The position numbers were made by a program, and so were the translations under genes. From assembly GCF_000972705.2 (NCBI RefSeq), contig NZ_LATL02000244.1, forward strand, positions 1 through 16,749: a stretch of DNA of 16,749 nucleotides, read 5' to 3'. Below, in pieces: positions 12,789 to 16,749 of this stretch. The notes under the pieces are model-generated. The model was given only the letters and a program-made list of their open reading frames with translations. It was not told where the DNA came from and searched no databases. Source of the stretch: Limnoraphis robusta CS-951 (lineage in GTDB: Bacteria; Cyanobacteriota; Cyanobacteriia; Cyanobacteriales; Microcoleaceae). Numbering within the stretch: position 1 is the first letter of the stretch; each line of letters starts with the position of its first letter.

Positions 12789-12814
12789 AGGTTAACTTAA
12801 GGTTAATGTATGAT
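12789..12814 (+). promoter_or_regulatory. 11-bp-period direct repeats next to a -10 box (OmpR/PhoB-type site)
   Basis: AGGTTAAC (12789-12796) and AGGTTAAT (12800-12807) repeat with 3-bp spacing, ending 1 bp before TATGAT (12809-12814). On the minus strand they read ATTAACCT and GTTAACCT, matching the cyanobacterial PHO-box 8-mer (YTTAAYCW, repeats spaced by 3) almost perfectly. No consensus -35 is present. The regulator is inferred as an OmpR-family protein such as SphR/PhoB or RpaB. Confidence 0.45.
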
Positions 12815-12854
12815 GATGTAAGTAAAAGAAGTTAATCCTTTGAGGAAAAACACC

Positions 12855-13136
12855 ATGAGAAAGTTAATCGGTTGTATTACATTGGCTTTTGTGGGATTGA
12901 ACCTAAGTTTACCCGCCCAAGCTGTTCGAGTCACCCAACAAGACATCGTCTGTTATTTTAAGTACAAAAATGGTGATAATGCTTGGGTACTCGATAGCGC
13001 AGGAGCAACAACACTTGCAGGTGCTAGACGCTTTACTAGACAGATTCTTCAACGAGAGCAACGTTTAGCGGATGAAGCGGGAGAAGAACTGCAAGTGGTG
13101 TATACGGGCTGTCGTGATCCCTATGGTCACAATTAA
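12855..13136 (+). CDS. Small exported protein of unknown function
   Basis: 93 residues from ATG 12855, with GAGG about 10 nt upstream; an in-frame TTG at 12840 would overlap that site and is rejected. A signal peptide is clear: MRKLIGCITLAFVGLNLSLP, then AQA before VRV, cleavage after about residue 23. The mature ~70 residues have two cysteines (C33 and C86) that could form a disulfide after export, a K/Y-rich strand (CYFKYKNGDNAWVLD), a long Arg/Glu helix (ARRFTRQILQREQRLADEAG) and a closing strand VVYTGCRDPYGHN. I do not recognise the family. Upstream are OmpR/PHO-like direct repeats overlapping the promoter, so expression is probably condition-dependent. Confidence 0.75.
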   Translation: MRKLIGCITLAFVGLNLSLPAQAVRVTQQDIVCYFKYKNGDNAWVLDSAGATTLAGARRFTRQILQREQRLADEAGEELQVVYTGCRDPYGHN

Positions 13137-13159
13137 CTACGACGATAAAAATATCATTG

Positions 13160-13212
13160 AGTGACGAATAAATTCTAGTTCAAACAGAGTCTAATAGAAT
13201 GATGTCGTCACT
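13160..13212 (+). repeat. Nested inverted repeats after the exported-protein gene
   Basis: Outer arms AGTGACGA (13160-13167)/TCGTCACT (13205-13212) enclose ATTCTA (13172-13177)/TAGAAT (13195-13200). GTTTTTG occurs about 10 nt past the outer arm. Probably a transcript end, though the T-run is not adjacent. Confidence 0.45.
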
Positions 13213-13287
13213 AGCTGTAAGTTTTTGCTGAAAAAAATTCACTTCAATTTGGCGATCGCTTCACAAATGACACCCCAAAGATTACAA

Positions 13288-13315
13288 TTGACACAAGGTA
13301 AAAATCATATCTAAT
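13288..13315 (+). promoter_or_regulatory. Sigma-70-type promoter for the nuclease-recJ pair
   Basis: TTGACA (13288-13293) is a perfect -35; a 16-bp spacer and TCTAAT (13310-13315) follow. Transcription would begin near 13322, leaving a leader of about 20 nt with AGGA before the ATG at 13343. Confidence 0.62.
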
Positions 13316-13342
13316 GAAAAAAGCTAAAATTTAGGATGGAAC

Positions 13343-14149
13343 ATGAAACTCTCGCAGCAACAACTCAATACATTATCCACTTGTCCGCGTCGGTTTCAAT
13401 ACACCTACTTAGAGCAACTGATTTCCCCGCTTTCCCCCGAACAAGAAGAAAGACTTGCATGGGGAAACCGCTTTCACCTGTTAATGCAGCAGCGAGAATT
13501 AGGCTTACCCATAGAAAGTTTAGTAGCTGAAGATCCCTCACTCGGTGACAATTTAACTGCATTAATTCAAGCCGCCCCTGAGATTTTTAATTCTAATTTT
13601 AATTTTAATCCTGACGTTCAAACTTTTCGAGAAGCGGAACATCAACGCATTCTCAACTTTCAAGATCATCTGCTGATCGGGGTTTATGATCTATTAATCG
13701 CCGACAATAAAACCGCTCTAATTATTGATTGGAAAACCTATCCTCGTCCTCAAAATTATGGTCATCTGATCAAAAATTGGCAAACGAGGCTTTATCCTTA
13801 TCTTTTAGTGGAAACGAGCGATTATTTACCCGAACAAGTTTCGATGACCTATTGGTTTGTCAAAGGAAACGAAAATTCAGAGCCGGAATTTATCAAATTC
13901 TCCTACAATAGTCAACAGCATCAACAAACCCAACAGGATCTCACCCAACTGATCACCCAACTTGATTATAATCTCCAACGCTACGAACAAGCAGAACCCT
14001 TTCCTCAAGTTAACCTTTCAAAAGGAGAGTGTAAATCTTGTTCTTTTGCCTTGCGTTGTCAGCGAATTCAGGAAACGGATGATCATTTTTGGGAATTCAA
14101 CGTTAACAAACTGCCAAATCTCGCTAAAATAGAAGAAATTCCCATCTAA
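13343..14149 (+). CDS. PD-(D/E)XK nuclease family protein with Cas4/AddB-type cysteines
   Basis: 268 residues, ATG preceded by AGGA. The sequence begins with LSQQQLNTLSTCPRRFQY, the usual opening of RecB/Cas4-type nucleases. Active-site motifs follow in order: H45 in GNRFHLLM, D116 in GVYDLLI, DWK (D129, K131) in IIDWKT, and Q147/Y151 in WQTRLYPY (motif QxxxY). C14 together with C230, C233 and C239 (ECKSCSFALRC) forms the four-cysteine pattern that binds a 4Fe-4S cluster in AddB and Cas4. This predicts a cytosolic, metal-dependent nuclease acting on DNA ends. No cas genes are nearby, so it is not Cas4 in the CRISPR sense. recJ follows after 38 bp, and a strong promoter (13288-13315) would drive both. 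A joint role in end processing is inferred. Confidence 0.87.
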   Translation: MKLSQQQLNTLSTCPRRFQYTYLEQLISPLSPEQEERLAWGNRFHLLMQQRELGLPIESLVAEDPSLGDNLTALIQAAPEIFNSNFNFNPDVQTFREAEHQRILNFQDHLLIGVYDLLIADNKTALIIDWKTYPRPQNYGHLIKNWQTRLYPYLLVETSDYLPEQVSMTYWFVKGNENSEPEFIKFSYNSQQHQQTQQDLTQLITQLDYNLQRYEQAEPFPQVNLSKGECKSCSFALRCQRIQETDDHFWEFNVNKLPNLAKIEEIPI

Positions 14150-14187
14150 ATCTCAAAGATATTTTCTCTCCAAAATCTTAAATTCAA

Positions 14188-16602
14188 ATGTGGCAAATTC
14201 AGCCGACTGTTGAGATTCCCGACTGGATAATTCCTGCAATTCGTCATCATGCCCCCCAGGTTGATGGACGTTTTGCCGCCCAGTTACTCCTGTCTCGTGG
14301 TATTCAAACTCCTGAACAATTAGCAGTATTTCTCGATGCAAACCTCTACAAACCTGCAAATCCTTTTGAGTTTGGGCAAGAGATGAAATGGGCAGTAAAT
14401 CGATTAGTGATTGCCCGGAACTGCGATGAAGCGATCGCGATTTGGGGAGATTTTGATGCGGATGGAATTACTGCAACATCTGTATTATGGGATGGATTAG
14501 GTCAGTTTTTTAACCAAATTGGAAGCATAGCAGAAACAACAGAAGACGCATCAGCCTATTTATGTTACTACATTCCCAATCGTTTAACGGACTCTCACGG
14601 CCTGAATATTACCGGGATTGAAACATTAGCCCAACGGGGTGTAAAAGTGATTGTGACTTGCGATACAGGCAGTACCAATATTACTGAAATTAAATACGCC
14701 AAACAGTTAGGAATTGATGTGATTGTCACCGATCATCATACCTTGCCGCCGACACGTCCGCCTGTTGTTTCGATTATTAATCCCCGCAATTTGCCCCCGC
14801 AGCATCCGATGTATCATCTCTCTGGGGTAGCGGTGGCTTATAAATTAGTCGAAGCCCTCTACAAAACTTTACCAGATATTCCCGAACGTCCCCTAGAAGA
14901 TTTGTTAGATTTAGTGGCAATTGGGTTAATTGCGGATTTAGTTCAGCTTACCGGAGATTGTCGTTATCTCGCCCAACGGGGAATCGAAAAACTCAAACAA
15001 CAACAAACAACTTCGACTCGTCCGGGTGTGGCAAAATTATTGAATTTGTGTAAACGGACAGGCGATCGTCCGACGGATATTTCCTTTGGTTTAGGCCCTC
15101 GAATTAACGCGGTGAGTCGCATTCAAGGAGACGCGAGTTTTTGTGTGGAATTACTCACCAGTCGAGATGAAAAACGCTGTGATCAATTGGCTTTAGAAAC
15201 GGAATTAGCCAATACTCGCCGCAAGTCACTGCAACGAGAAGTGACAAAAGATGTAACGAAAAAACTCAGTCAATTAGACTTATCAACCACTTGTGTGATT
15301 GTGTTAACTGATCCTCAATGGCCGATTGGAGTTTTGGGGTTAGTCGCGGGTCAAGTGGCGCAAGAATATGGACGACCGACTATTTTATTAAGTACGGATA
15401 TTGAAGGAAAAGAAGACAACAATCAACCCTTAGCCAGAGGTTCGGCGCGATCCGTTAATCAAATAGATTTGTATGAATTAGTCCGAGGTCAGGCGCATTT
15501 ATTACATCGGTTTGGCGGTCATCCGTTTGCGGCTGGGTTAAGTATACCTGTGGAAAATATTCCGATGTTTACAGAGGCGATTAACCGTCAACTGCGAGAA
15601 CAAATTGAACAGATTCCCGGTGGGGGATTAGAACCAATTATCCAAATCGATTTAGTTTGTACAGTGTCGGAATTGGGAGTCGATTTATTTCAAGAGTTGA
15701 AACTATTAGAACCTTGTGGAATGGGAAATCCTGTTCCTCATATTTTAATAGAAAATTGTTGGTTTAACAATCCCTGGCATCAAAATGAAAAAGATTTTAA
15801 AGGTCAGAAGATTTCTTATATTAAAACCACCTTTGAACTGTGGGATGAATCTGTAGAAATAGGATTTCCCGGTGTTTGGTGGGGTCACTACAAAGATGAA
15901 GTTCCCCCAGGGCGATGTGATGCGGTGGTTGAACTCGATTATAATATGTTTAAAAAACGTTATGAGGTGCGTTTATTAGAGGTTCGTCCCGTTGAAAATG
16001 CAAATTTAAAGCCTGTTTCTCGGAGAATTGATTATATTATTGACTGGCGAAATGGCAATCAAAATCTCTGGGAAGCGGAAGTTTTTGAGGATAGAAAACC
16101 TTTAATCATAGAAGATTGTCCGACGAGTTGGGATGATTTGCGGGTGTGCTTTAGGCGTTTAGTTCATCCTCAACATCAGTTAATTTTGGCTTATCAGACT
16201 GAACCTGCTATTTCACCGATGGAAATTTGGGAAAAACTAATCGGAATTGCCAAATATTTAAGTAGAACCGGAGAATCAGTCACCCGAAAAAAATTGCATA
16301 AAATGTTAACCATTGGTGATCCAACGTTGATGTGGGGTTTTGAGAGTTTAAGACAATTAGGATTTAAAATCGAACATCATAATCGCGAATTTTATATGAG
16401 TCAAATGGAAAGTCAAGAAACAACTGAAGCGGAAAAATTAGCAAAATTCTCAGATTTTATTGATAAATTTTTTGCGGCTATTCAAGAAGAAAGATTTCGC
16501 CGCCAGTATTTCTGTGAAGTTCCTCTGTCCACCATTCAAGCGATCGCTCATCAAACCCTCACTCATGCTATCTCAGAGGAAGCTTCACTTGCAGACTGGT
16601 GA
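14188..16602 (+). CDS. recJ: Single-stranded-DNA-specific exonuclease RecJ
   Basis: 804 residues. RecJ degrades single-stranded DNA 5' to 3' in RecF-pathway recombination, mismatch repair and base-excision repair. DHH phosphoesterase motifs are all present: GDFDADGITAT (D88, D90, D92), CDTG (D159), VTDHHTL (D182-H184) and DLVAIGLIADL with GLGPRINA (301-308). The DHHA1 domain has RFGGHPFAAG (441-450). An OB-fold region follows (about 480-600), then a ~200-residue C-terminal extension. E. coli RecJ is 577 residues, so this form is long, a feature shared with other cyanobacterial RecJs as I recall them. ATG at 14188 lacks a Shine-Dalgarno sequence but sits at the family N-terminus. It is likely co-transcribed with the upstream nuclease gene. 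HIP1 octamers are at 14431 and 16540. Confidence 0.95.
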   Translation: MWQIQPTVEIPDWIIPAIRHHAPQVDGRFAAQLLLSRGIQTPEQLAVFLDANLYKPANPFEFGQEMKWAVNRLVIARNCDEAIAIWGDFDADGITATSVLWDGLGQFFNQIGSIAETTEDASAYLCYYIPNRLTDSHGLNITGIETLAQRGVKVIVTCDTGSTNITEIKYAKQLGIDVIVTDHHTLPPTRPPVVSIINPRNLPPQHPMYHLSGVAVAYKLVEALYKTLPDIPERPLEDLLDLVAIGLIADLVQLTGDCRYLAQRGIEKLKQQQTTSTRPGVAKLLNLCKRTGDRPTDISFGLGPRINAVSRIQGDASFCVELLTSRDEKRCDQLALETELANTRRKSLQREVTKDVTKKLSQLDLSTTCVIVLTDPQWPIGVLGLVAGQVAQEYGRPTILLSTDIEGKEDNNQPLARGSARSVNQIDLYELVRGQAHLLHRFGGHPFAAGLSIPVENIPMFTEAINRQLREQIEQIPGGGLEPIIQIDLVCTVSELGVDLFQELKLLEPCGMGNPVPHILIENCWFNNPWHQNEKDFKGQKISYIKTTFELWDESVEIGFPGVWWGHYKDEVPPGRCDAVVELDYNMFKKRYEVRLLEVRPVENANLKPVSRRIDYIIDWRNGNQNLWEAEVFEDRKPLIIEDCPTSWDDLRVCFRRLVHPQHQLILAYQTEPAISPMEIWEKLIGIAKYLSRTGESVTRKKLHKMLTIGDPTLMWGFESLRQLGFKIEHHNREFYMSQMESQETTEAEKLAKFSDFIDKFFAAIQEERFRRQYFCEVPLSTIQAIAHQTLTHAISEEASLADW

Positions 16603-16658
16603 TCGATGTAATATCAGTAATTTTACCGAAAATTATGCAATTTTTGTTTCTGAGGAAA

Positions 16659-16674
16659 GGGATGACTCATTCCC
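16659..16674. repeat. Short palindrome downstream of recJ
   Basis: GGGA-TGA-C-TCA-T-TCCC is a near-perfect dyad (16659-16674), 57 bp past the recJ stop. It lacks a following T-run. The rest of 16603-16749 shows no gene; a G-rich stretch (16694-16706) begins what may be a repeat running off the window. Confidence 0.35.
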
Positions 16675-16749
16675 CAGCCAAAAAATAAATGACCGTAGGG
16701 GCGGGGTCTGCCAATATCTTTACTACTACTTCGAGATTGAGATAAACCC

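Larger units (their letters stand above)
12427..12854. other. Long intergenic region with hairpins and direct repeats
   Basis: 428 bp without a credible gene, between divergent genes. It holds a terminator-like hairpin (12515-12535), a two-tier hairpin (12551-12588), a 15-bp direct repeat (12706-12720 and 12739-12753) and an 11-bp-period repeat over a promoter (12789-12814). The amount of structure leaves room for a small RNA, but I cannot define one. Confidence 0.5.

Noticed and set aside
13343..14149. Cas4 of a CRISPR-Cas system
   Set aside because: The cysteine and nuclease motifs are shared with AddB/RecB-type enzymes, and neither a CRISPR array nor any other cas gene is in the window.
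16681..16749. G-rich repeat at the window end as an IS end or REP element
   Set aside because: It runs off the window; no partner arm or copy is visible here.

Overview
The window is from a cyanobacterium, most likely a filamentous Oscillatoriales-type organism. The evidence is twelve copies of the HIP1 octamer GCGATCGC, cyanobacterial protein families (DUF3318, DUF4090, DUF1400, YbjN-type, SirB1-type) and moderate GC content. The genus is not determined. Most of the sequence is ordinary chromosomal housekeeping and conserved-hypothetical genes. Three IS200/IS605-type (TnpB) insertions, none with its own TnpA transposase, interrupt it; HIP1 is absent from those segments.

Layout. 1-269: remnant of a minus-strand IS605-type element (left end plus the first ~30 codons of tnpB). 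270-406: non-coding, with two small hairpins. ~407-1698: a second element carrying an intact tnpB (+), ending 35 bp before a DUF3318 membrane-protein gene (1734-2402, +). 2431-2481: strong hairpin between convergent genes. 2536-4185 (-): large membrane protein built from repeated 'conserved TM helix' units (CmpX/MscS-related). 4186-4515: non-coding, with a tRNA-like fold and an inverted repeat over a -10 box. 4516-4974 (+): SRPBCC-fold protein. 5010-5654 (-): exported stand-alone DUF1400 protein. 5760-9552 (-): compact group mutL, unknown membrane protein, sirB1-like. 9821-10231 (+): YbjN-type protein. 10252-10623 (-): 5'-truncated acyl-CoA thioesterase, cut exactly at the right end of a third IS605-type element (10624 to ~12041, intact tnpB). 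12133-12426 (-): DUF4090 protein. 12427-12854: long regulatory-looking gap. 12855-13136 (+): small exported protein. 13343-16602 (+): PD-(D/E)XK nuclease with Fe-S-type cysteines, followed by RecJ.

How it fits together. Two DNA-maintenance groups stand out: mutL with an unknown membrane protein and sirB1, and a Cas4/RecB-like nuclease with recJ behind one good sigma-70-type promoter. The most informative structure is the third IS element. Its TCAA right-end tetramer abuts codons for the A-G-I-V-W-H segment of a thioesterase whose first ~20 codons (with the catalytic Asp region) are missing. The omega-RNA guide of that TnpB would therefore be thioesterase sequence and would match an uninterrupted copy of the gene. 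All three elements share a left-end plan (imperfect palindrome, second hairpin, tnpB start). I see no CRISPR array, rRNA, canonical tRNA or prophage. I found no clearly new multi-gene system; the best candidates for a second look are listed as findings.
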